A stretch of 8,258 bases of DNA from an uncultured Acetobacter sp. (GCA_937900755.1 CALCDN010000055.1:1-8258), one strand, 5' to 3'; positions 1 to 6,798 are shown, counted from the first letter of the stretch. Program-made: numbers and translations. The notes: generated from the letters alone by a model not told the origin.

Positions 1-467
1 GTGACCAGCGTAACTGTAAAGCCCGAAATCAGCCCCGGCAGGCTTTCTGGCAGCAACACGTAGCGCACCACCATCCACCGTGTGCCACCCATGGCCCGCA
101 CGGCATCCACCAGCCCCGTATCCACCTCCCGCAGGGAAACCTCGGCAATACGGGCAAAATAGGGAATGGCAGCTATGGACAGGGGTACAATCGCCGCCGT
201 TGTGCCCAATGCCGTGCCAACCACCATACGGGTAAAGGGAATAAGCAGCACAAGCAGAATAATAAACGGCACGGCCCGCACCGCATCCACCACCCCACCC
301 AGTGTACGCGCTACCAGGGGCACTGGATAAAGCCCGGCAGGAGCAGTCAGCACAAGCACCACCGCCAGCGGCAGGCCACCGGCAACAGCCAGAAGCCCGG
401 AGGCCAGAACCATTTCCAATGTTTCCGCTGTCGCGCGCCAGAGCAGGTCAAGAATAAGGCGGGACAT
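1..467 (-). CDS. metI: Methionine ABC transporter permease MetI (partial, C-terminus beyond window)
   Basis: This is the inner-membrane permease of the methionine importer; a MetI dimer works with the MetN ATPase and MetQ binding protein. The visible 155 residues begin MSRLILDLLW and are strongly hydrophobic, with membrane segments near residues 18-41, 65-79 and 85-105. The cytoplasmic EAA loop that docks onto the ATPase is seen at about 119-143 (LVDAVRAMGGTRW followed by VLLPESLPG), as in MetI of the BPD_transp_1 family. The family is usually about 217 residues, so roughly 60 are missing off the left edge. The ATG start at 467 lies inside the end of metN (20-nt overlap) and has a GAGG ribosome site at 477-480, nine bases upstream, which supports this start. 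It is the last gene seen of the metQ-metN-metI operon. The assignment to methionine rests on the neighbours as well as the EAA region. Confidence 0.9.
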   Translation of the reverse strand, partial: MSRLILDLLWRATAETLEMVLASGLLAVAGGLPLAVVLVLTAPAGLYPVPLVARTLGGVVDAVRAVPFIILLVLLIPFTRMVVGTALGTTAAIVPLSIAAIPYFARIAEVSLREVDTGLVDAVRAMGGTRWMVVRYVLLPESLPGLISGFTVTLV

Positions 468-1428
468 ATCCAAGTACCTCGGCTGCACAGGCATGGGCCT
501 GAAGCGCGTTCATGGTTGCCACAGAAAGGCTATTCGTCCGTACCACAACATCCATCCGCCCATCCCCGTCTGCTGCGGGCAGGGTGTGCAACAGGGTAAA
601 CCGGGCCTGGCATTGCTGCTCCAGCGTATGCAGCAGGGGGGCGAACACGCTTTGCGCAGCAACTGTCAGGCGCACTATGGCGTGGCTACCATCGTGCGGG
701 GTCTGGCTGAGGTCGGGCGGCAGAATAGCGGCCAGCCTGTTGGCGTCCAGAATGTCGGCCGGGGCACCTCGGGCAACAATGCGCCCTTTTTCCAGCACCA
801 GAACCTGCTGCCCCAAACGGCGGACAACATCCATCTCATGCGTGATGAACACAATGGTCAGGCCCAACACATGGTTGATATCCGCCAGAAGAGCCAGAAT
901 GGCCTCCGTGGTTTCCGGGTCCAGAGCCGATGTCGCTTCATCACACAACAACAGGGCCGGATGCGCCGCCAGGGCGCGGGCGATGCCAACACGCTGCTTT
1001 TGCCCGCCAGAAAGCATGGCCGGGTATTTGGCGGCATGGTCGGCCAGGCCAACCAGGTCCAGCAATTCGGCCACACGTTTGTTCCGCGGCCCCTTGGGCA
1101 TGCCTGCAATTTCCAGCGGCAAGGCCACATTGGCCGCAACCGTGCGGGAGGTCAGCAGGTTGAAATGCTGGAAAACCAGACCGATCCTGCGCCGGAGCAA
1201 GACAAGCCTTGCTTCGGGCACGGTGGCCATATCCTCCCCCTCCAGCAAAATCCTGCCCGACTGGGGGCGGTCCAGGCCGCTCAGGCAACGCAGCAGGGTG
1301 GACTTGCCCGCTCCAGAACGCCCGATAATACCCAGCCGTTGCCCCTTGCCGACATTGAACGAAATATCATGCAAGGCGGCCTGCCCGCCAAAGGTGCGGT
1401 TAAGGCGCTCAACCTCCAGCAGGTTCAT
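448..1428 (-). CDS. metN: Methionine ABC transporter ATP-binding protein MetN
   Basis: This 326-residue cytoplasmic ATPase powers methionine import. All ABC motifs are intact: Walker A GRSGAGKST (36-44), Q-loop Gln87 in VFQHF, signature LSGGQ (139-143), Walker B LLLCDE (159-164), D-loop SALD (167-170) and H-loop His197. Residues from about 245 to the end form a separate C-terminal domain that fits the NIL domain, which in MetN of other bacteria binds methionine and lets internal methionine shut down transport. The overall length is slightly below the usual ~340. The reading frame is open upstream to 1521, but that extension overlaps metQ and looks unnatural. I chose the ATG at 1428 because homologous ATPases begin this close to the first strand (MNLLEVERL) and because it forms an ATGA overlap with the metQ stop, implying translational coupling. 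I see no strong ribosome site. Confidence 0.95.
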   Translation of the reverse strand: MNLLEVERLNRTFGGQAALHDISFNVGKGQRLGIIGRSGAGKSTLLRCLSGLDRPQSGRILLEGEDMATVPEARLVLLRRRIGLVFQHFNLLTSRTVAANVALPLEIAGMPKGPRNKRVAELLDLVGLADHAAKYPAMLSGGQKQRVGIARALAAHPALLLCDEATSALDPETTEAILALLADINHVLGLTIVFITHEMDVVRRLGQQVLVLEKGRIVARGAPADILDANRLAAILPPDLSQTPHDGSHAIVRLTVAAQSVFAPLLHTLEQQCQARFTLLHTLPAADGDGRMDVVVRTNSLSVATMNALQAHACAAEVLGYVPPYS

Positions 1429-2252
1429 GGCCACAATGGCAGCACCGCGCCATGAAACGCCTTGTCCAATGCCTGCCGCACATTTGGCTGCTGGTAAGCC
1501 TCCACCAGTTTGGACACCCACGGCGCGGATTTGTCCGCCCCATTCACGGCTATAATGCAGATATAGGGGTTATTATCCGCCGTTTCCTGCGCAATCCGTG
1601 TTTTTTCAATTTCAACACCAACTTTTTTAGCCCAATCCGTGTTGATAACCGCCCCATCCATATCCATTAACGCACGCCCGACAATCCCGGCATCAAGCTC
1701 GCGGATACTGATGTTGTGGGGGTTTTCTGTTATATCGAGCGCTGTTGGCGTTATCCCCGCATCGGCGGCAAGTGTGATCAGCCCCAGCTTTTGCAGCAGC
1801 AGCAGGGCACGGCCCTCGTTTGTCGGGTCATTGGGCACCCCTATGACCGCCTTGTCCGGCAGGGCCGCAACAGATTTCCAGCGTGTTGAATAAAGCCCTA
1901 TCGGCGCGACATAGGTATGCCCGACAGGCACGATACCATAGGCCTTTGCCTTGTTCTGGGCCTCCAGAAAAGGACCGTGCTGGAAGGCGTTGGCATCCAG
2001 TTCATGCTCGGCCAGTGCCTCGTTGGGTGCATTATAGTCCGAGAAGGTGATAAGCCTGAGTTCCAGCCCGTTCCGGGCGGCATTGGCGGCGACTACGGGC
2101 CACACGTCCTCATCCTCCCCCGCCATGATGCCCACACGCAAGACCTGTGGGGCGGCCTGTGGGACGGCATGGGCGGCAGGGCCAGCCAGAGCGGATGCAA
2201 AGGCAATGCCGCCTACCAGCAAAACCCGGCGGGAAAGAACGGAAAAAACCAT
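1425..2252 (-). CDS. metQ: Periplasmic methionine-binding protein, NlpA/MetQ family
   Basis: This 275-residue substrate-binding protein should deliver methionine to MetI/MetN. Family (Lipoprotein_9) signatures are clear: FSDYNAPNEAL (70-80), ELDANAFQH (84-92), PNDPTNEGRALLLL (140-153), ITENPHN (174-180) and AVINTDW (201-207). The N-terminus is a signal peptide with Arg8-Arg9, a hydrophobic core and a likely signal peptidase I site after AHA (about residue 29). Unlike E. coli MetQ there is no lipobox cysteine, so it is probably free in the periplasm instead of lipid-anchored. I chose the ATG at 2252; an in-frame TTG at 2261 would add three residues, and GGGG about ten bases upstream of the ATG is the best ribosome site. 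Its TGA overlaps the metN ATG. A related substrate of the NlpA family cannot be excluded. Confidence 0.93.
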   Translation of the reverse strand: MVFSVLSRRVLLVGGIAFASALAGPAAHAVPQAAPQVLRVGIMAGEDEDVWPVVAANAARNGLELRLITFSDYNAPNEALAEHELDANAFQHGPFLEAQNKAKAYGIVPVGHTYVAPIGLYSTRWKSVAALPDKAVIGVPNDPTNEGRALLLLQKLGLITLAADAGITPTALDITENPHNISIRELDAGIVGRALMDMDGAVINTDWAKKVGVEIEKTRIAQETADNNPYICIIAVNGADKSAPWVSKLVEAYQQPNVRQALDKAFHGAVLPLWP

Positions 2253-2311
2253 TACATACAAACCCCGCGCAAAAGGAACAGACCCAACAATAAATCACTA
2301 TTGGTTTTGTT

Positions 2312-2339
2312 TAAATAAAATAAAACACCCTGTTGTCAA
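2312..2339 (-). promoter_or_regulatory. Candidate sigma-70 promoter of the metQNI operon
   Basis: Reading leftwards there is a perfect TTGACA at 2339-2334, a 16-base spacer, and TATTTA at 2317-2312 as a moderate -10 box. It would give a leader of about 50 nt before the metQ ATG at 2252. The surrounding sequence is markedly AT-rich. Transcription from here would cover metQ, metN and metI. I see no SAM-riboswitch consensus or MetJ-like repeat in the short leader, only a weak 5-bp dyad (2288-2292 with 2299-2303). The call rests on box matches alone. Confidence 0.45.
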
Positions 2340-2433
2340 GTTTATTTATGGCGCTCTTCCCGCTTGATGCATGTCAGGTGATGCAGGCATGAAGCCCCGG
2401 CGCCTACCCACACAAAAACCGGACCCAGAGCGG

Positions 2434-3858
2434 CTAGCCGATATAGGCCAGTCCTTCTGGCAGAAGTTTGCCGGGATTAAGAATATTGCGCGGGTCCATG
2501 GCCACCTTCAATGTTCTCATCACTCCCAGGGACGCCTCTCCGTGCTCGCGTTCCAAAAACTCAAGCTTGCCCAGACCCACACCATGCTCGCCACTGCATG
2601 ACCCCTCCAGCCCCAGCGCACGCGCGACAATCCTGCGGTCAAGCTCCAGTGCTTTTTCATACCCCTCCGGGCTGTCATCCGTCATGATGAGTGTATGAAA
2701 ATTGCCATCCCCGACATGGCCCAGAATGGCGGCCTGCAACCCGGATGCCTCAATATCGGCCTTGACGCCCACAATCAGTTCCGCCAGCCGAGAAATCGGG
2801 ACAATACAATCCGTGCTGATCACCCGTGCGCCGGGGCGCAGCGCTTTAACGGCCCAGAACGCATTATGCCGCGCCTTCCACAGCCGGTTGCGCTCATCTG
2901 GCGTATCCGCCCATGCAAAACCAAGGCCGTTATTATCGCGCGCCAGCATCTGCGTGACGTCCACCTGCTCTCGCACGGAGGCGGGTGCCCCTGCGAATTC
3001 AAAAAACAGGGTAGTGAGCGGACGCAACTCATCCAGACCGGAATAGCGGATGCTGGCGGCCATCTGCACGTCATCCATCAGTTCCACGCGGGCAATGGGC
3101 ACCCCGGCCTGAATAACCTCCACCGCAGTGCGAACTGCGTCTTCGAGGTTTTCAAACTGGCAGATCGCGGCGGAAAGCTGTTCGGGAATACCATGCAAAC
3201 GTAACTGGATTTCCGTAATAATGCCCAAAGTACCCTCGGAGCCGACAAACAGGGAAGTCAGGTCATACCCGGTGGAAGACTTTCTGACACGTCCACCAGT
3301 TTTTATGATTTCCCCGTTCGCCATGACCACGGTCAGGCCCAGCACGTTTTCCTTCATGGTGCCATAATGCACCGCCGCAGTGCCCGATGCACGAGTAGCG
3401 CACATGCCACCCAGAGTGGCCTCGCCCCCCGGATCAACCGGGAAGAACAGCCCTGTATCACGCAGACGGGTGTTCAGGTCCTGCCGAGTCAGCCCGGCCT
3501 GCACGCGGCAGTCCATATCTGCCGCATTGACCTGCAGAACAGATGTCATGCGCGACAGGTCCAGACTGAGCGCATGCGCGGGCGGAGTAACATGCCCTTC
3601 CACCGAAGTACCGGCCCCGAACGCCACCACAGGCACATAGGCCCCGTGGCATAGCGCCAGAACGGTCGAGACATCCTGCGTTGTTTCGGCAAACACAACG
3701 GCTGCGGGCAGGCAGGCCAGGTCCAGCGCCTCGCCACGGCTATGCGCCTCGCGCACGGCATGGTTGGTGGAAACCTTTTCCCCCAGATAATCCTTCAGTT
3801 GTGCCAAAACAGCGGCCACACGCTCCGCTGTCTGGGGAACAAAAGAAATGTTCTGCAT
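2434..3858 (-). CDS. FAD-linked D-lactate dehydrogenase (cytochrome/quinone type, GlcD/Dld family)
   Basis: This 474-residue flavoprotein probably oxidises D-lactate to pyruvate and passes electrons to cytochrome c or quinone. The N-terminal FAD-binding domain (FAD_binding_4, about 50-225) shows VVAFGAGTSVEGH (77-89), PGGEATLGGMCATRASGT (143-160) and VGSEGTLGIITE (205-216). The FAD-oxidase C-terminal domain (about 226-470) shows GHVGDGNFH (380-388), SGEHGVGLGK (422-431) and MDPRNILNPGK (454-464). The WKARHNAFWA...RPG...STDCIVPISRL stretch (327-358) resembles LDHD-type D-lactate dehydrogenases more than glycolate oxidase GlcD. Neither a signal peptide nor a membrane helix is seen, so it is cytoplasmic or peripheral. 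The frame is open up to 3939, overlapping manC, but ATG 3858 is preferred: it follows GGGG at 8 nt and AAGGAG at 13 nt. D-2-hydroxyglutarate dehydrogenase is a less likely alternative. The gene sits 28 nt after manC. Confidence 0.87.
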   Translation of the reverse strand: MQNISFVPQTAERVAAVLAQLKDYLGEKVSTNHAVREAHSRGEALDLACLPAAVVFAETTQDVSTVLALCHGAYVPVVAFGAGTSVEGHVTPPAHALSLDLSRMTSVLQVNAADMDCRVQAGLTRQDLNTRLRDTGLFFPVDPGGEATLGGMCATRASGTAAVHYGTMKENVLGLTVVMANGEIIKTGGRVRKSSTGYDLTSLFVGSEGTLGIITEIQLRLHGIPEQLSAAICQFENLEDAVRTAVEVIQAGVPIARVELMDDVQMAASIRYSGLDELRPLTTLFFEFAGAPASVREQVDVTQMLARDNNGLGFAWADTPDERNRLWKARHNAFWAVKALRPGARVISTDCIVPISRLAELIVGVKADIEASGLQAAILGHVGDGNFHTLIMTDDSPEGYEKALELDRRIVARALGLEGSCSGEHGVGLGKLEFLEREHGEASLGVMRTLKVAMDPRNILNPGKLLPEGLAYIG

Positions 3859-3886
3859 TTTCTTTTCCCCACTCCTTGTTACGACC

Positions 3887-5356
3887 TTACACGGTCCGGC
3901 TATAAATATCCTCAAACCGGACAATGTCATCCTCACCAAGGTACGGGCCAGACTGTACCTCGATCAGGGTTACGGGAATACGACCAGGGTTTTCCAGCCT
4001 GTGCAGGCTTCCCAGTGGCAGATAAATGCTCTCGTTCTCACGCACAAGCACCTGCTCCTCGCCCCGTGTCACAAGTGCGGTACCTTCCACCACAACCCAG
4101 TGTTCGGCCCGGTGATAGTGTTTTTGCAAGGAAAGCTTCTGCCCGGGCCGGACAACAATTTTTTTAACCTGAAAACGGTGCCCTTCCGTCAGCGCCTCGT
4201 AGTACCCCCACGGGCGGTAGGTCAGGCGGTGCATGTCCGCTTCTGCCCTGTTGTTTTTTTTCAGCCGCTGCACAAGCGTTTTCACATCCTGCGCCCGATC
4301 CTTGCTGGCCACCAGAACGGCGTCCTGTGTTGCCACCACCACCAGATTGTCCACCCCCAGGGCCGCGACCAGCATGCCATCGGTCCGCACATAGGAATGG
4401 CTGACATCCTCCAGCATCACATTGCCATGTGTTACATTGGCCTGCGCGTCCTTCTGCCCCAGGTCCCACAGAGCGTCCCAGCTTCCCACATCCGACCATC
4501 CAAAGCTGCCCGGCACGACCGCAGCCATGCCAGTCCGCTCAGCAACGGCATAATCGACCGAAATATCGGGGGATTTACAAAAGCTTTCTGGATCAAGCCG
4601 CTCAAAGTCCATGTCGGTCTTGCGTTTTTGCACGGACTCACGAACGCAGGCATACACTGCGGGCTCGTACCGCTCTATCTCGGCCAGAAACGTGGCAGCC
4701 CGAACCACAAACATGCCCGAGTTCCATAAATATCCACCCTGAGACAGCAGGGCCTCGGCATGCTCCTTGTCCGGCTTTTCCACAAAACGGCTGACCTTGC
4801 ACACGCCGGGCATACTGGGAATGGCAACGCCTTGCTCAATGTAACCATAGCCGGTTTCCGCCCGGGTGGGGGTCATGCCGAATGTTACCAGATACCCGGC
4901 CCTGGCCGCTGTTACCGCGTGGTCCAAAGCCGTATACAGCTTGGGCACATCCTCAATGGCCGCATCAGCCGCCATGACCCACAACACGGCATCGGGGTCC
5001 TGCTCGGCCACAACAAGTGCCGCCGCGGTAATGGCCGGTGCGGAATTACGGCCAGTGGGCTCCAGCACGATCCGGGCATCCTGGACACCCACATCACGCA
5101 GTTGCTCGGCAATGATGAAGCGATGCTCGCCATTGCACACAACAACCGGGGCTGTCAGCCCCTTCGCCTGACCGCGCAGCGCCGTATCCTGCAACAAGGT
5201 TGAACTGCCCAGCAAAGACCAGAACTGCTTGGGAAAACTCTTGCGTGAGACAGGCCATAACCGACTGCCCGCACCACCGGAGAGAATGACCGGTACAACA
5301 GGAGAAACAGTGCAGTGCCCTGTTTTGTTGCCTGCTTCCTCTTGACTACCAACCAT
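3887..5356 (-). CDS. manC: Mannose-1-phosphate guanylyltransferase / mannose-6-phosphate isomerase (bifunctional, ManC/AlgA type)
   Basis: This 489-residue cytoplasmic enzyme interconverts fructose-6-P and mannose-6-P and couples mannose-1-P to GTP, giving GDP-mannose for exopolysaccharide or lipopolysaccharide. The N-terminal nucleotidyltransferase domain carries the signature GGAGSRLWPVSRKSFPKQF (27-45), GYGYIEQG (169-176), FVEKPD (191-196) and YLWNSGMFV (209-217). The C-terminal type II isomerase cupin starts near RPWGYYE (381-387). Its metal-site motif is HYHRAEHW (413-420), with a further His452. Length is normal for the bifunctional class. The ATG at 5356 is secure because an in-frame TAG lies two codons upstream; it gives about 15 more residues before the catalytic core than usual. 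One oddity is that the PADH motif common in the family reads AADA (129-132). Neighbours are a methyltransferase gene upstream and an oxidoreductase downstream. Confidence 0.95.
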   Translation of the reverse strand: MVGSQEEAGNKTGHCTVSPVVPVILSGGAGSRLWPVSRKSFPKQFWSLLGSSTLLQDTALRGQAKGLTAPVVVCNGEHRFIIAEQLRDVGVQDARIVLEPTGRNSAPAITAAALVVAEQDPDAVLWVMAADAAIEDVPKLYTALDHAVTAARAGYLVTFGMTPTRAETGYGYIEQGVAIPSMPGVCKVSRFVEKPDKEHAEALLSQGGYLWNSGMFVVRAATFLAEIERYEPAVYACVRESVQKRKTDMDFERLDPESFCKSPDISVDYAVAERTGMAAVVPGSFGWSDVGSWDALWDLGQKDAQANVTHGNVMLEDVSHSYVRTDGMLVAALGVDNLVVVATQDAVLVASKDRAQDVKTLVQRLKKNNRAEADMHRLTYRPWGYYEALTEGHRFQVKKIVVRPGQKLSLQKHYHRAEHWVVVEGTALVTRGEEQVLVRENESIYLPLGSLHRLENPGRIPVTLIEVQSGPYLGEDDIVRFEDIYSRTV

Positions 5357-5413
5357 GCCCTACGGCCCCCAATCCCCGCGACCCTGCCAATGCAGCCCGC
5401 ACTCTTTTACAAA

Positions 5414-5427
5414 CAGGCCCACGCCTG
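5414..5427 (-). terminator. Weak candidate terminator after the methyltransferase gene
   Basis: Read leftwards, CAGGC-GTGG-GCCTG forms a 5-bp stem with a 4-base loop, followed directly by TTTGT and an A-rich stretch. It lies between the methyltransferase stop (5480) and the manC start (5356). The stem is short and the T-run poor, so it may not act alone. Copies of the same arms at 5433-5437 and 5449-5453 offer an alternative hairpin. The remaining 5357-5479 interval is GC-rich and holds no gene or clear promoter that I can see, although manC must be transcribed from here or by read-through. Confidence 0.25.
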
Positions 5428-5479
5428 ACCTCGCCTGTGGTGATGGCGCAGGCCAGGGAACGGGCAGCACACACACAAA

Positions 5480-6229
5480 CTAGTATATGTGCAATACTAT
5501 ATTTGAACTGAAACGCCCAATTTTAATTCCTGAATATGATATGGTGTAGTTCAGACCGTGTGGAACCAGTGTATCAAGATAATCCCTGGACATGAGGATA
5601 AGATTTTTTGGCTCTGCCCAATACGTTTTCTTGAACGCCTGACAGGCAAGCCTGAATGTTCGAGGCATCCAGTGCAATAAGGGGATCGCGGTATGATGTT
5701 CCACCGGGAACATTTTATTGGGAACGCTCAGGAACACCTGCTTTCCCACGCGAGCTGCTTCCGCAATGAAAAACCTCTGGTTTTCAGCAGACCCTACATG
5801 CTCAAGCACGGCATTGGAGGAGACAATATCAAAATGTTTATCTTCAAACGGCAAGGGAGAGTTTGCAGTAATCTGCACATATGACATCAGGGGGTATTCT
5901 TTTTTAAAGGCATCCCCCGCCCCCAGACCAACTGCTGTCACTTTTTCCGGGTAGGAATAATTCCGCTCCAGAACATTGGCCGCGTCCCCGACAACATCTG
6001 ACGCTCCAAAATCCAGAACTGTACTCTCCGGGGTTGGCGCGCAGAGTTTTAAAAAATCATGATACATGATGTCCCTGGCATGTATCGTGATTTTCTCACT
6101 GATAGATTTTTTGGGAATTACTTGATAATATTTTTCGTCAACCAACATAATCTCAGATTCCATTTTTTTTCTTATTTTCCACAAAACCTTATGGAAGTAA
6201 ACCTTTTTACATATCGAATATATATTCAT
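5480..6229 (-). CDS. Class I SAM-dependent methyltransferase, substrate unknown
   Basis: This 249-residue protein has a Rossmann-type methyltransferase layout (Methyltransf_11/25-like). It shows motif I VLDFGASD (71-78), a post-motif PFEDKHFDIVSSNAVLEHV (127-145) typical of the acidic and VLEH loop, and a later FLSVPNKMFPVEHH (166-179) segment. The acidic residue usually ending strand 2 is not evident (AVGLGAGD, 99-106). The N-terminal 50 residues are lysine-rich and no membrane segment is seen. Such enzymes are common in surface-polysaccharide clusters, and manC next door fits a sugar substrate, but this is inference. The gene is far more AT-rich than its neighbours, its 5' end most so, suggesting acquisition by transfer. 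A TGA precedes ATG 6229 directly, so it cannot start earlier; with no good ribosome site, starts at 6163 or 6148 are possible. Confidence 0.85.
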   Translation of the reverse strand: MNIYSICKKVYFHKVLWKIRKKMESEIMLVDEKYYQVIPKKSISEKITIHARDIMYHDFLKLCAPTPESTVLDFGASDVVGDAANVLERNYSYPEKVTAVGLGAGDAFKKEYPLMSYVQITANSPLPFEDKHFDIVSSNAVLEHVGSAENQRFFIAEAARVGKQVFLSVPNKMFPVEHHTAIPLLHWMPRTFRLACQAFKKTYWAEPKNLILMSRDYLDTLVPHGLNYTISYSGIKIGRFSSNIVLHIY

Positions 6230-6700
6230 TCATGGTGTTTTTTGTATTAAAAAAACCTTCGCCCCCTGCCGTCCCAAACAATGAGGCAGGAAACGATGCA
6301 TAATATCCCGTTTCTGACCCGCCAGACAGACACTCCAGAACACTGATTACTGGAATAACCCCAGAATATCTTGAGATTGACCTTTGGTGATTGAAAGAGA
6401 CCTGAAGGCCAGCAGTTGTTTTGCTTGTAGCAACGCCAACCTGTTCCTTCCACTTCCACCCCGCCAGCATCCGCCAAAGCCCCTGCATCCGCAGTCAGAC
6501 TGTCAGGAATTGCCTGACCGATGGTTATGGGGATTATGGTATTCCTGGCGTTTTTACCCAGTTGGGCATCAGATATATCATAAGGATGCACCCTGTAGGA
6601 TGCCGACAGAACCGACGTTCCTTTATGTAACACGGACAGGTGACACAAAGGGGGAATACGGTTGTAATTTATTTTGGAAAAACAATGCCCTGCAGGCTTG
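6230..6700. other. 471-nt interval with no supported gene
   Basis: Between the methyltransferase and the tRNA no frame gives a protein I recognise. Two overlapping leftward frames are open (6247-6648, 133 codons; 6207-6488, 93 codons), but neither has a ribosome site or recognisable motif, and their codon third positions lack the GC bias of neighbouring genes. The rightward open frame crosses the tRNA. A perfect hairpin-capable dyad, GTCAGG-AATTG-CCTGAC, is at 6502-6518. The segment may be a decayed gene, part of the AT-rich insert next to it, or a transcribed but noncoding leader. I see no insertion-sequence ends. Confidence 0.5.
6678..6697 (-). terminator. Weak candidate terminator downstream of tRNA-Glu
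   Basis: Just past the encoded CCA, the leftward strand reads GCCTGCAGGGC, a 3-4 bp stem, then ATTG and TTTTT (6682-6678). The short stem makes this a weak intrinsic terminator, but its place directly behind the tRNA and the T-run fit that role. Confidence 0.3.
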
Positions 6701-6776
6701 TGGTGTCCCGTACGGGATTCGAACCCGTGTTGCCGCCGTGAAAGGGCAGTGTCCTAGGCCTCTAGACGAACGGGAC
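6701..6776 (-). tRNA. tRNA-Glu (anticodon UUC)
   Basis: The leftward strand folds as a full cloverleaf of 76 nt. The 7-bp acceptor stem pairs GTCCCGT (6776-6770) with ACGGGAC (6711-6705). The D arm contains TCTAGAGG. The anticodon stem-loop is CTGCC-CTTTCAC-GGCGG, with anticodon TTC at 6742-6740 and one U-G pair. The T loop is TTCGAAT. The discriminator is A (6704) and CCA is encoded at 6703-6701. The sequence closely resembles E. coli tRNA-Glu. It lies 52 nt after the tonB stop, on the same strand. Confidence 0.97.
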
Positions 6777-6798
6777 AAGAGGCAATGGACAGTCTCCT

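Noticed and set aside
493..1555. Two long rightward open frames (320 and 347 codons) opposite metN
   Set aside because: They lie antisense to a gene with all ABC ATPase motifs, show low-complexity His/Gln/Arg/Ser-rich translations and match no family. They are typical shadows of GC-rich coding DNA.
2253..2311. SAM riboswitch in the metQ leader
   Set aside because: By eye the leader lacks the conserved stems and A/U-rich core of SAM-II, and it is very short. A covariance-model search would settle it.
2340..2433. Possible repeat GATGCA...GATGCA and GGC-ATGAA-GCC hairpin after the dehydrogenase gene
   Set aside because: Arms are only 3-6 bases, with no T-run and no third copy. Nothing else is visible in this 94-nt stretch.
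2431..2440. Palindrome CGGCTAGCCG at the stop codon of the dehydrogenase gene
   Set aside because: Only a 3-bp stem with a 4-base loop can form and the nearby TTTTT is too far away, so it is not a convincing terminator; a 10-base palindrome is expected by chance in GC-rich DNA.
3848..4729. Rightward open frame of 293 codons opposite manC
   Set aside because: Antisense to the well-supported manC catalytic and cupin motifs; its translation is His/Gln-rich without domain features.
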